Source: Variovorax sp. Sphag1AA
GTDB lineage: Bacteria; Pseudomonadota; Gammaproteobacteria; Burkholderiales; Burkholderiaceae_C
DNA length: 64,000 nucleotides
Assembly: GCF_014192575.1 (NCBI RefSeq)
Contig: NZ_JACHYC010000008.1
Coordinates: 124,001-188,000, forward strand
Reading direction: 5' to 3'
Part shown: piece by piece, positions 1-8,100 of the stretch
Layout of the letters: the number at the start of each line of letters is the position of its first letter
Position numbering within the stretch: position 1 is the first letter of the stretch
The notes under the pieces: model-generated
Seen by the model: only the letters and a program-made list of their open reading frames with translations
Databases searched by the model: none
Told to the model about the DNA's origin: nothing
Program-made: the position numbers and the translations under genes

Positions 1-1293
1 CGCACCACCGGCAAGGATGCCCGCGAACGCGGCCTGCCGTGTGCCGAAGGGGCGCGGCAGCAGGCTGAAGATCAGCGAGGGCAGCAGCTGCGTGAGCAGG
101 CTGGACGCGAAGATCGCGATCGCCACGATGGTGGTGCCGCCGCGCAGCACGAAGAACACCGCGATCAGCGCGAAGAGCGGCAGCGCACAGCGCGCGACCA
201 GCGCCACCTGCCGGTCGTTGGCCTGCGGCGCGAAGCCTTCCTTGTAGATGTTCTTCCCAATCACGGTCGATGCGGTGAGCAGGATCATCGCGCCCGGCAC
301 GAGTGCGGTGAGCACACCGGTGCCTCCGATCACGCCGACGAACCACGGATCGAAGGTCGCCTTGGCAAGGCCGAAGAGCGCGAGGTCCACTTCCGAACCC
401 TGCAGCCCCGGCACCTTGAGGATGGCCGCGAAGCCCACGAGGAACAGGAAGGCGATCACGATCTGGTAGAGCGGCATCATCATCGTGTTGCGGCGAACGG
501 CGCCTGCGCTCTTGGCCGCGTAGACCGAGGTCATGTTGAACGGGTACAGGTAGTAGCCCAGCGCGGTCAGCAGGATGGTCGAGTTGTACCAGCTCAGGTT
601 CAGGCCTTCCTTGGGGAACTCGAAGAAGTTCGGCTTTGCGGCGTGGATTGCCTCGAACATCGGCGTCACGCCGCCGTAGTAGTGCCACGGCAGGTACACG
701 CCGAGGAAGATCGCGATCCCCAGGATCAGGATGTCCTTGACGATCGCGATGCTGGCCGAGCCGTGAATGCCCGATACGAGGATGTAGCTGACCATCACGA
801 TCACGCCGATCCAGATCGACACCTGTGGCGCGATGGCGCCGTACGACGCTTCCGAGACGATGATCCCGAGCCCGCGCAGCTGGATGGTGAGCAGCGCCAC
901 CATGCCCATCAGCGCGACGATCGACACCAGCACGCCGAGTGCACGGCTCTGGTACTTGCTCGCGAAGAAATCAGAGAACGACACCAGCTTGTGCGCCGTC
1001 GCGTAGCGCCAGATGGCCGGCAGCATCCAGAAGGCCATCAGGTGAGCCAGGCCGCCGTAGGCCAGGATGTAGAAGGCCGGCACGCCCTTACCGTACGACC
1101 AGCCGCTTGCGCCGAGGAATGTGAAGGTCGAGAAAGCCTCGCCCGCCATCAGCAGGAAGACCATCAGCGCGCCGAGCCCGCGGCCGCCGATCGCCCATTG
1201 CTCCAGGCTCATCTTCCGGCCGCGCCGTGCGAGCACCGCAAGCACCAGCGCGCCCACCATGAAGAGCGCAATCACCACCAGTGCGGCGCTCAT
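1..1293 (-). CDS. Sodium:solute symporter (SSS family), 3' end beyond window
   Basis: This integral membrane protein probably imports an organic solute with sodium. 431 residues are visible from the ATG, and the reading frame is still open at base 1, so the C-terminus is missing. Repeated hydrophobic stretches occur throughout. The N-terminal region has the family pattern of a first helix followed by a basic loop and a glycine-rich segment (EQWAIGGRGLG), then GEAFSTFTFLGASGWSYG. The start codon overlaps the stop of the DUF3311 gene upstream (ATGA), so translation of the two is probably coupled. The substrate cannot be told from sequence. The divergent GntR gene is the likely regulator. Confidence 0.88.
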   Translation of the reverse strand, partial: MSAALVVIALFMVGALVLAVLARRGRKMSLEQWAIGGRGLGALMVFLLMAGEAFSTFTFLGASGWSYGKGVPAFYILAYGGLAHLMAFWMLPAIWRYATAHKLVSFSDFFASKYQSRALGVLVSIVALMGMVALLTIQLRGLGIIVSEASYGAIAPQVSIWIGVIVMVSYILVSGIHGSASIAIVKDILILGIAIFLGVYLPWHYYGGVTPMFEAIHAAKPNFFEFPKEGLNLSWYNSTILLTALGYYLYPFNMTSVYAAKSAGAVRRNTMMMPLYQIVIAFLFLVGFAAILKVPGLQGSEVDLALFGLAKATFDPWFVGVIGGTGVLTALVPGAMILLTASTVIGKNIYKEGFAPQANDRQVALVARCALPLFALIAVFFVLRGGTTIVAIAIFASSLLTQLLPSLIFSLLPRPFGTRQAAFAGILAGGA

Positions 1294-1505
1294 CGTGCAC
1301 CTCCCGAGCCATCGCGGGGAGCGTCGAGGTCGCCCTCGGCACGGTCGATGACCAGCATGACCGCAGAGGTCAGCACCAGCCAGCTCACGTTCCACACCAT
1401 GAGGAAGGGCATGCCGAGCACGAAGGTCGGCGCGTGGGCGGAAAGCCATCCGCCGCTGAAAAAGGCGATCACTGGCAGTGCTGCCAGCCACTTGACGGAT
1501 TTCAT
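1290..1505 (-). CDS. DUF3311-type small membrane protein
   Basis: A 71-residue protein with two hydrophobic helices (about residues 5-22 and 30-50) and a polar tail. Small DUF3311 proteins are commonly encoded directly upstream of SSS symporters and are thought to be accessory subunits; no biochemical role can be read from the sequence. I chose the ATG at 1505 because a GAGG motif lies seven bases upstream. An upstream in-frame codon at 1547 would add 14 polar residues and run into the operator-like repeats. The stop overlaps the symporter start. Confidence 0.75.
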   Translation of the reverse strand: MKSVKWLAALPVIAFFSGGWLSAHAPTFVLGMPFLMVWNVSWLVLTSAVMLVIDRAEGDLDAPRDGSGGAR

Positions 1506-1523
1506 TCGAAGCCTCGCGATCTG

Positions 1524-1576
1524 TGTTTGGTTACGATTTATGGTCAACTAAACAAACTATATTTGGTTAACCAAAT
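1524..1576. promoter_or_regulatory. Probable GntR operators between DUF3311 and GntR genes
   Basis: A perfect 16-bp palindrome, ATTTGGTTAACCAAAT, lies at 1561-1576. A related imperfect copy with core TGGTCAACTA lies at 1541-1550, its centre 23 bp from that of the first. A further TGTTTGGTTA half lies at 1524-1533. The TGGT-N2-ACCA core resembles operators of FCD-type GntR regulators. The position between the divergent DUF3311-symporter pair and the GntR gene fits control of both. The assignment is inferred from position and symmetry. Confidence 0.65.
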
Positions 1577-1621
1577 CACCTGAACCCGTGGAAACCCGCA
1601 CCCAGGGGCACTGCCACTAAC

Positions 1622-2413
1622 ATGTGCGGCGCTTCTTGCTTTCCGATCTCCATGCCGAAAACCGCGCTCGCCAGCCCTGAAACCACCTCCGCGAAACCCC
1701 GCCGAGCCAAAGGCGCCGTCTCTACGCCGGACACCGACGTCGATGTCGACGAACGCGTCTACGAGGCGGTCTCCAAGGCGCTGCTGAGCGGCAAGCTGCG
1801 CCCCGGCACGCCGCTGCGCGAACGCGCGCTGGCCGAGGCGATGGGATGCACGCGCGGTGCGATCCGCAAGGTGCTCGCGCGGCTGGGTGCGGAAAAGCGG
1901 CTGGTGCTCGAATACAACCGCGGCGCCTTCGTACCGAACCCTTCAGTCGAGGACATGCGCAACACCTACCGCGCACGCCGCATCGTCGAGGCGGGCCTCG
2001 TCACCACGCTGTTCGGCAAGCTCACGCGCGAGCAGGTCGCGCAGTTGCGCAAGCACGTCCAGGCCGAGCAGAAGGCGTTCAAGGAAGGGCGGCGCGAGGA
2101 TGCGTTCCGACTTGCGGGCGAATTCCATCTCCTGCTCGCGCAGATGGCGGGCAGCGAAGAACTGCAGTCCTATATCCAGCGGCTGGTGTCGAACACCGAG
2201 CTCTACAAGGCGCTGTTCGACAGCGTCGAAGCCGCGAGCTGCGCGCCGAAGGAACATGAAGAGATCATCGAGGCGCTGATGGGCCCGTCACTCACCCGTG
2301 CGCTCGACATCGCGATGGAGCACCTCGACGAGCTGGAGCAGCGCGTGATCGCCGGCGCAGGCGCGGAGCAGGAAGTCGATCTGGCGGACCTCTTTGCCGG
2401 CGTGCGCCGCTGA
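1622..2413 (+). CDS. GntR family transcriptional regulator (FCD subfamily)
   Basis: A 263-residue DNA-binding regulator. A winged helix-turn-helix spans about residues 40-105 (VYEAVSKALLSGKLRPG, then LAEAMGCTRGAIRKVLARL). A helical FCD ligand-binding domain follows to about residue 240. The first 38 residues are low-complexity and may not be translated; an in-frame ATG at 1652 is an alternative start, and neither start has a good ribosome site. It is divergent from the symporter pair and probably represses it until its ligand binds. The stop codon sits in the loop of a small hairpin (GCCGC-TGAA-GCGGC, 2406-2419) that may help separate it from the convergent GNAT gene. Confidence 0.85.
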   Translation: MCGASCFPISMPKTALASPETTSAKPRRAKGAVSTPDTDVDVDERVYEAVSKALLSGKLRPGTPLRERALAEAMGCTRGAIRKVLARLGAEKRLVLEYNRGAFVPNPSVEDMRNTYRARRIVEAGLVTTLFGKLTREQVAQLRKHVQAEQKAFKEGRREDAFRLAGEFHLLLAQMAGSEELQSYIQRLVSNTELYKALFDSVEAASCAPKEHEEIIEALMGPSLTRALDIAMEHLDELEQRVIAGAGAEQEVDLADLFAGVRR

Positions 2414-2428
2414 AGCGGCATCAGCCGG

Positions 2429-2920
2429 TCAGAGATCCATCACCATCTCGTGCCACGCCATGCCGCCGTGGTCTGAAGCGGATGGCTTGACGTAGCGGTA
2501 GCCGAGCCGCTCGTACAGGGCGACATGCCGGTCCTTGCACATGAGATGGATCGTCTTCTTGCCCATCGCCCGCATGCGTTCGACGAAGGTCCGCATCATC
2601 ACGCTCGCGTAGCCCTTGCCCTGATGGGCCCGGTCGATCACGACCGACATGATCACCACGTTAGGCGCCAGCGGATCGTGGCCGACCAGTTCCTTGAACG
2701 CTTCGTCCGCCAGCACGACCTCATGGGCGCATCCGCCGTTGATGAAGCCGATGATTTCGCCACCCAGCTCCATGACCAGGAAGCCTTCGGGGTACTGCGC
2801 GATGCGCGTGGCGATCTTCTCGCGCGTGGCGGCTTCGTCGCCTTCATAGGACGAGATTTCGATTTCGTAGCAGCGTGCGGTGTCCGGCGGCGTGGCCGAT
2901 CGAAAGATGGGTGCGGTCAT
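2429..2920 (-). CDS. GNAT family N-acetyltransferase
   Basis: A 163-residue acetyl-CoA-dependent acyltransferase. The central strand and acetyl-CoA loop are visible at VVIDRAHQGKGYASVMM (about residues 94-110; the RxxxGKG form of the family's Q/RxxGxG/A motif). The C-terminal segment ALYERLGY is also typical of the family. The first half has the MELGGEIIGFI strand pair. The open frame continues upstream over the neighbouring gene, but the ATG at 2920 gives the normal family length. The acceptor substrate is unknown; related proteins with this architecture acetylate small amines. It is divergent from the M20 amidohydrolase gene with 57 bp between them. Confidence 0.82.
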   Translation of the reverse strand: MTAPIFRSATPPDTARCYEIEISSYEGDEAATREKIATRIAQYPEGFLVMELGGEIIGFINGGCAHEVVLADEAFKELVGHDPLAPNVVIMSVVIDRAHQGKGYASVMMRTFVERMRAMGKKTIHLMCKDRHVALYERLGYRYVKPSASDHGGMAWHEMVMDL

Positions 2921-2977
2921 GGGACTGGGGATCTTGCCATGTAGCAAAGCCCTTGCCCTGCGCCAGAATCGCGCCCC

Positions 2978-4183
2978 ATGAACATTTCCGATTCCTTTGC
3001 GGACGTCACCCGTTTCGTCGCGATCCGCCGCGACATCCATGCGCATCCCGAGTTGGGTTTCGAGGAGGATCGCACTTCGGAGATCGTTGCGAAGCTGCTC
3101 GAAGACTGGGGCATCGAAGTCCATCGCGGCATCGCCGGGACCGGCCTTGTCGGCGTGCTGCGCCGCGGCAGCGGCAAGCGCACCATCGGCCTGCGCGCCG
3201 ACATGGATGCACTGCCGCTCAACGAGGCCAACGAGTTCCCCCACAAGTCGACACATGCCGGCCGCATGCACGCCTGCGGGCATGACGGCCACACCACCAT
3301 GCTGCTGGCGGCCGCATGGCATCTGGCGCAGAAGGGCAGCCAGTTCGATGGCACGGTCCATTTCATCTTCCAGCCCGCGGAGGAGATGGGCAAGGCCGGC
3401 GCCAAGAAGATGATCCAGGACGGCCTCTTCGACCGCTTCCCGTGCGATGCGGTGTTCGCGCTGCACAACTTCCCGGTCGGCGACGTGGGTCGCTTCGCGG
3501 TCAACGAAGGCGCGCTCATGGCGTCAAGCAACACCTACAAGATCACGCTGCGCGGACGCGGCACGCACGCCTCGATGCCGCACACCGGGATCGACCCGGT
3601 CGCGGCGGTCATCAACCTCGCGCAACAGCTGCAGACCATCGTGCCGCGCACCATCGCGAGCACCGAGCGCGCGCTGCTCGCGGTCACCCAACTGCAGGGC
3701 TCGGATGCGCCGAACGTGATTCCCGATTGGGCCTCGGTGGGCGGCACGGTGCGCACCTTCTCGGTCGAGGCAACCGACAAGATCGAGGCGCGCCTGCGCA
3801 CCGTGGCCCAAGGCGTGGCTGCCGCACATGAGTGCACCGCCGAGATCGTCTTCAACCGCGCATCGCCGCCTGTCGTCAACCATCCGGCCGAGGCACGCTT
3901 CGCGGCAAGTGTGATGCGCGAGGTGGTGGGCGACAACATGGTCACCGACAACTTCCCGGCCGTGATGGGCGCGGAGGACTTCGCTCACATGCTGCAGGTG
4001 CGTCCGGGCTGCTATGCCTTCCTGGGCAACGGCGACGGCGATCACCGGCTCGAAGGCCACGGGCCCGGGCCTTGCATCATTCACAACACCTCTTTCGACT
4101 TCAACGACGAGATCATCCCGATCGGCGCCAGCTACTTCGTGAAGCTGGTGGAGCGCTGGCTCCCGGTCGGCACCGGTGCATGA
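2978..4183 (+). CDS. M20 family amidohydrolase (hippurate hydrolase-like)
   Basis: A 401-residue metal-dependent hydrolase of N-acyl amino acids. It carries the M20D signature set: HAHPELGFEE near residue 20, RADMDALP near 75, HACGHDGHT at 98-106 (metal ligands), FQPAEE near 133 and GAEDF near 328. A dimerisation domain occupies roughly residues 185-295 (RGRGTHASMPH onward). Enzymes of this group cleave hippurate, indole-3-acetyl-amino acids or N-acetyl-amino acids; the exact substrate cannot be read. The Bug solute-binding gene follows 44 bp downstream on the same strand and may capture the substrate or product. Confidence 0.9.
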   Translation: MNISDSFADVTRFVAIRRDIHAHPELGFEEDRTSEIVAKLLEDWGIEVHRGIAGTGLVGVLRRGSGKRTIGLRADMDALPLNEANEFPHKSTHAGRMHACGHDGHTTMLLAAAWHLAQKGSQFDGTVHFIFQPAEEMGKAGAKKMIQDGLFDRFPCDAVFALHNFPVGDVGRFAVNEGALMASSNTYKITLRGRGTHASMPHTGIDPVAAVINLAQQLQTIVPRTIASTERALLAVTQLQGSDAPNVIPDWASVGGTVRTFSVEATDKIEARLRTVAQGVAAAHECTAEIVFNRASPPVVNHPAEARFAASVMREVVGDNMVTDNFPAVMGAEDFAHMLQVRPGCYAFLGNGDGDHRLEGHGPGPCIIHNTSFDFNDEIIPIGASYFVKLVERWLPVGTGA

Positions 4184-4227
4184 GATCCCTCAACGTTCCT
4201 CCACTCGACAGGAAAGCCACTTCCCCG

Positions 4228-5202
4228 ATGACGCATCAAACTTCGCGCCGCTCCGTCCTTGCCGCCGCGGGCGCCTTGCTCGCCAGCGGCGCCGTGCCCA
4301 CCGCATTCGCGCAGCAGCGCGTGATCCACATCGTCGTGCCCTTCGCCACGGGCGCGGTGCAAGACACGGTGGCTCGCGCCATCAGCAATGAGCTCGGTGC
4401 GGCGCTCAACGCAGCCATCGTCGTCGACAACCGCGCGGGTGCGGGCGGCACGGTCGGCGCAGCGATCGTTGCCAAGGCCCCTGCCGACGGCAACACGCTG
4501 GTGCTGGCTGCGGCAAGCCACCACATCGCGGGCTTCCTCTACAGCAAGCTGGCCTATGACCCGCTGAAGGATTTCGTCGGCGTCGCCAACATCGGCAACG
4601 CGGGCTACGCGCTGGCGGTGGGCGGCGGTCTCAATCCCGCGAGCACGGCCGAGTTCATCAAGGAAGTCAAGGCCAACCCCGGCAAGTACAACTACGCCTC
4701 CGCCGGCAATGGCAGTGCGACGCACCTCGCGATGGCGTCCTTCCTCGCGAAGGCCGGCCTGCAGATGACGCACATCCCGACCAAGTCCACGGGCGAAGCC
4801 GTCAACGAATTGCTCGCCGGCCGCGTGCAGGCGGTGATCTCGTCGAGCATCGGCGTGATCGGCTTCCAGAACGACCCGCGCATGAAGCTGCTGGCATCGA
4901 CGGGCGAACAGCGCAGCCCCTTCCTGCCGAACCTGCCGACCGTCGCCGAGAGCGGATTGCCGGGCTATTCCTTCGATTCGTGGATCGGCCTGCTCGCACC
5001 GGCGGCCACGCCGAAGGCGGAAGTGGAGAAGCTGAATGCGGCGACCAACAAGGTGATGGCCGACCCGGTCATCCAGGAGCGGTTCAAGCGCCTGGGCGTG
5101 GAGCCACGCAATCAGAGCCCGGAGGAATTCCAGAAGTTGCTGCGCGCCGACTGGGATGCGATGGGCGTGGTCGTGAAGGCGTCCGGCGCGAAAGTCGACT
5201 GA
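4228..5202 (+). CDS. Bug-type tripartite tricarboxylate transporter substrate-binding protein
   Basis: A 324-residue periplasmic binding protein of the TctC/Bug family, which is greatly expanded in Burkholderiales. It has a twin-arginine-like N-terminus (RRSVLAAAGALLASG) with a cleavage site after AFA near residue 27. Family landmarks are VPFATGA near residue 37 (the VPFxxGG strand), VVDNRAGAGGTVGA near 70 and YNYASAGNGSATHLA near 155. An AGGA-type ribosome site precedes the ATG at 4228. No TctA/TctB membrane genes are adjacent, so it is an orphan receptor that must borrow membrane subunits or act in sensing. It is probably cotranscribed with the M20 hydrolase. Confidence 0.9.
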   Translation: MTHQTSRRSVLAAAGALLASGAVPTAFAQQRVIHIVVPFATGAVQDTVARAISNELGAALNAAIVVDNRAGAGGTVGAAIVAKAPADGNTLVLAAASHHIAGFLYSKLAYDPLKDFVGVANIGNAGYALAVGGGLNPASTAEFIKEVKANPGKYNYASAGNGSATHLAMASFLAKAGLQMTHIPTKSTGEAVNELLAGRVQAVISSSIGVIGFQNDPRMKLLASTGEQRSPFLPNLPTVAESGLPGYSFDSWIGLLAPAATPKAEVEKLNAATNKVMADPVIQERFKRLGVEPRNQSPEEFQKLLRADWDAMGVVVKASGAKVD

Positions 5203-5217
5203 CGTCGCGGAGCGGCT

Positions 5218-5694
5218 TCAGGGCCGCCGCACGTCCAGCTTCTGCCGCGACCAGTACGGCCCGTCGAGGCGGTCGAGACGCACCTCGCCGCCGGTCGACG
5301 GCGCGTGCACGAAGCGGTTCTCGCCCACATAGATGCCCGCATGCGTGGGGCGTCCGCCACCGAAGACGACGAGGTCGCCGGTGCGCAGTTCATCGCGCGG
5401 GATCGCGTCGCCGAAACCCGCGAGCTGCGCCACGGTTCGCGGCGTCGAAAGGCCTGCGCTTTCACGGTAGACGTAGGCGATGAGCCCGCTGCAATCAAAA
5501 CCGCCATCGACCGTGTTGCCGCCATAGCGGTACGGCGTGCCGACCAGGCCCATCGCGTGGATCGCCGCATCGCGCGATTGCTCGGCGGACAAGATCGGTG
5601 GCCGCGCGCTGCGCATCGTGGACTTCGGCGAACTGGCGCAAGCGGCCAGCACGAGGCAGATGCAGAGGGCGATCGCGGTGCGCAGGTTCAGCAT
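5218..5694 (-). CDS. NlpC/P60 family lipoprotein (peptidoglycan endopeptidase-like)
   Basis: A 158-residue cell-wall hydrolase candidate. The N-terminal signal ends in a lipobox (LVLAAC, cysteine 18), so it should be anchored to a membrane on the periplasmic side. The NlpC/P60 domain begins near residue 45 with GTPYRYGG. The catalytic cysteine is in DCSGLIAYVYRES, the histidine in RPTHAGIYVG and the third polar residue in FVHAPS. Enzymes of this family cut D-gamma-glutamyl-diaminopimelate bonds in peptidoglycan. I chose the ATG at 5694 because it starts directly at the signal peptide; an in-frame codon at 5724 would add ten unlikely residues. Confidence 0.87.
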   Translation of the reverse strand: MLNLRTAIALCICLVLAACASSPKSTMRSARPPILSAEQSRDAAIHAMGLVGTPYRYGGNTVDGGFDCSGLIAYVYRESAGLSTPRTVAQLAGFGDAIPRDELRTGDLVVFGGGRPTHAGIYVGENRFVHAPSTGGEVRLDRLDGPYWSRQKLDVRRP

Positions 5695-5778
5695 GGGCGC
5701 GATGGTAATGCTGCTCGGGAACACGCCACTCGATCACAATCCGTCCTCCTGCACCATTTCGCACATCCGGAGAATTCC

Positions 5779-6312
5779 ATGACCGAGCCCACGCTGCTGA
5801 AGGACGAGTACGCAGCGCTCCACAACGAAGCCAACGCCTGCATGGCCGAACTGGCCTTGCTCGAACGGGGCTGCATCTTCAGCGCGGCGATCGTCTTCGC
5901 CTGGGTCGCGACCAACTCGCAGTCGCTGGTCGGTTTCAGCGGATTGGTGTGGGCCGTGCCCCTGGCGATCGCCGTGCTCGGAAGCCTGAAGGCGCTGGCC
6001 ATCGGCAGGCACATCTCCGCAGTCGGGCGGTCCCTCAAGGAAATCGAGACTCAGCTCTACGGCAATGTCGACCGGTCGCCCAGGCAATTCGCCCGCCGCT
6101 GGCGCGCGCGCAGATGGGCATCGGCTGCGGCATGGCTTCTGTTCATCGGGATCACCGTAGCCGGCGGCGCACTTGGCTATCTGCAGTTCCGCACGGAGTG
6201 TCCCGGCCCGCTGGTAAACGCCTGCGGCAAGGACGATAGCGACGACGACCAGGACGAGTCGAGCTTCAAGCCAGGTTCGCATTCGTCCGGAACCCGGTGG
6301 CTGGCCGGATAG
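5779..6312 (+). CDS. Hypothetical membrane protein upstream of PrsW-like protease
   Basis: A 177-residue protein that I cannot assign to a family. It has three likely membrane helices: about residues 31-46, 52-72 and 117-135. A short helical polar loop between the second and third carries basic residues (RQFARRWRARRW). The C-terminal tail is very acidic and disordered-looking (KDDSDDDQDESSFK). An AGAA-type site lies just before the ATG. The next gene starts four bases after the stop, and the PrsW-like gene overlaps that one, so the three are almost certainly one transcript and may act together. Confidence 0.7.
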   Translation: MTEPTLLKDEYAALHNEANACMAELALLERGCIFSAAIVFAWVATNSQSLVGFSGLVWAVPLAIAVLGSLKALAIGRHISAVGRSLKEIETQLYGNVDRSPRQFARRWRARRWASAAAWLLFIGITVAGGALGYLQFRTECPGPLVNACGKDDSDDDQDESSFKPGSHSSGTRWLAG

Positions 6313-6316
6313 CCGA

Positions 6317-6895
6317 ATGTCCGCATCCGCCGTTGGCGCCGCACCGCGCACCGCCTATCGCACGTGGCCTGCGACGCTGGCCATCCTCGTCGCGATCACG
6401 GTCTATGTGGGCGGTCTGCAGCTCTGGGACCGTCTCACCCTCAGTACGCGGCTGCTGCCCGAAGGGGAACCGGTGCTCGTGGGGCAGGCGCGCTTCGTTC
6501 CCGCCGAAGGATGGCTGATGAACGTGTCGCGATCGCGGCCGGGCCAGAGGCTCGTGCTCTTCAAGAACGGGCACACCTTCTCGGTCACGACTTCGCGCTG
6601 GCTGGGTGGCCCCGAGGGCCCGCTGGAGCGCCAGCAACGCCTGATCGAGCGCGGACAGCATCTGCATGTAGAAGGCGACGTGTCCAAGTTCCTCACCGAC
6701 TGGGGTCTTGAAGGCACGACCTTCGCCTACTACGGCCCCAAGCTCAGCGGCCGCTTCTGGTTGATGGTCGATCCCGCGCGGGCCTCGGTGGTGCAGGTGG
6801 ACTTCTACGGCCCGAACGACAACGCCGCAAGTGCCGCAGAGGCGCTGGACGACGCCCGGCACATGCTCGCTTCCATGGACCTCGAAGCATCGTGA
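6317..6895 (+). CDS. Hypothetical membrane-anchored protein, middle gene of the PrsW set
   Basis: A 192-residue protein with one N-terminal hydrophobic segment (about residues 18-38) and a soluble domain with many short beta-like strands, probably in the periplasm. I do not recognise the family. The soluble part has a repeated aromatic/basic pattern (RQRLIERGQHLHVEGD) but no catalytic motif I can point to. It starts four bases after the preceding membrane gene, and its stop overlaps the GTG start of the PrsW-like protease. One possibility is that it is a partner or substrate of that protease; this rests only on position. Confidence 0.68.
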   Translation: MSASAVGAAPRTAYRTWPATLAILVAITVYVGGLQLWDRLTLSTRLLPEGEPVLVGQARFVPAEGWLMNVSRSRPGQRLVLFKNGHTFSVTTSRWLGGPEGPLERQQRLIERGQHLHVEGDVSKFLTDWGLEGTTFAYYGPKLSGRFWLMVDPARASVVQVDFYGPNDNAASAAEALDDARHMLASMDLEAS

Positions 6896-8100
6896 GCCAG
6901 ACCGCCACGTCGAGCCCCCTGCCGCTGGCGCCACCCGATCTCGACCTCACGGGCATCGACCCTTTCTTCCAGCCGACCCGCGCCTCCTTCTGGCTGCTCG
7001 TGGTGCTGCTGCTCAACGGACTATTCTCGATCGGACAGTTGTTTGCCTCGGGCTTTCGGGTGGTGCCGATCGCAGCGCTGCTCGGCCTGCTTGTCTGGGC
7101 GCTCTACACGCTCGGCTTCGTCGCGGTGTTCCGGGCGATGGACCTGCTCGACCAACATCCGCCCGCAGGCTACGTGCTCGCCTTTGCCTGGGGTGGCCTG
7201 GGTGCGGCGCATCTCTCCGCGCCTGCCAACAGGGCCATCCAGAGCCTGGCGGCCAAGCTCGTCTCGCCCGAATTCGTGGCCGTCTGGGGCCCGGCGCTGG
7301 CCGGCCCGATCACCGAGGAATTTCTCAAGCTGATGGGCGTGATCCTGCTCATCCTGACGGCGCGCAACCAGTTCCGCACGGAACTCTCCGTTCTCATCGT
7401 CGGGGCCATGACGGGGCTGGGCTTCCAGGTGGTGGAGAACCTGAACTACACCGTGCGATCGGCCATCACCTTTCCGTCGGACAGCCAGGTGCAGCCGGTT
7501 CTCTACGATCTGGTCACGCGCGGTGTGTTGAGCGGCCTGTGGACGCATGCGGCCTATACCGCGGTGGCTTCCTACGGCATCGCCCTGTTCCTGTTTCGTC
7601 GCGACCGCACGCGCGCCGAGCGCATCGGCATGGCAGTGCTGTGCTTTGCGCTCGCATGGGCCATGCACTTCGTCTGGAATTCGCCGTGGATGGAAGACTG
7701 GTTCAGCGACGACTTCGCGGGCCTGGCGCTGCTTCTGCTGGCCAAGGGCCTGCCCGTGCTGCTCGCGGTGGCGCTGATCTGGCACGCAGGCACCCGCGAG
7801 ACCGGCGCCTATCTGCATGCGCTGGCCGCGGCACTCGTGCCCGAGCGCGAATTGCTGCGCGATGACGAATGGCTGCGCCTCGGGTCACCGCTCGATCGCT
7901 GGCGCGTGCGACGCGAAATGGGCCAGGCCTACGGCCGGCGCGCGCGGCGTCTGAAGATGCATCTGCAGCGCGAACAATTGCGCCTGGTGCTCAAGGCCGG
8001 CATGTACGGCAGAGGTCCGCGCACCGCGCGGCACGAGCGGAACATCCACCGTCTCAGGACCAAGCTCGACGCGATTACGCAGTCCGCCGTGCCCGCCTAG
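6892..8100 (+). CDS. PrsW-like intramembrane metalloprotease
   Basis: A 402-residue multi-pass membrane protein. The PrsW family landmarks are all present. A helix carries ITEEFLKLMGV (the EExxK motif) near residue 142, GLGFQVVENLNY (the E-N pair) near 178, THAAYTAVASYGIA near 218 and HFVWNSP near 259. These conserved Glu/His residues inside membrane helices are the presumed metal site; PrsW in Bacillus cleaves the anti-sigma factor RsiW. The start is GTG at 6892, overlapping the previous stop (GTGA). The last 100 residues are soluble and highly basic. The 3' end overlaps the convergent XRE-cupin gene by 26 bp. Confidence 0.85.
   Translation: MSQTATSSPLPLAPPDLDLTGIDPFFQPTRASFWLLVVLLLNGLFSIGQLFASGFRVVPIAALLGLLVWALYTLGFVAVFRAMDLLDQHPPAGYVLAFAWGGLGAAHLSAPANRAIQSLAAKLVSPEFVAVWGPALAGPITEEFLKLMGVILLILTARNQFRTELSVLIVGAMTGLGFQVVENLNYTVRSAITFPSDSQVQPVLYDLVTRGVLSGLWTHAAYTAVASYGIALFLFRRDRTRAERIGMAVLCFALAWAMHFVWNSPWMEDWFSDDFAGLALLLLAKGLPVLLAVALIWHAGTRETGAYLHALAAALVPERELLRDDEWLRLGSPLDRWRVRREMGQAYGRRARRLKMHLQREQLRLVLKAGMYGRGPRTARHERNIHRLRTKLDAITQSAVPA

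Noticed and set aside
5212..5227. GCGGC-TTCAGG-GCCGC hairpin between the Bug and NlpC genes as a terminator.
   Set aside because: The stem is short, overlaps the end of the NlpC gene and has no T-run; such dyads are frequent by chance at this GC content.
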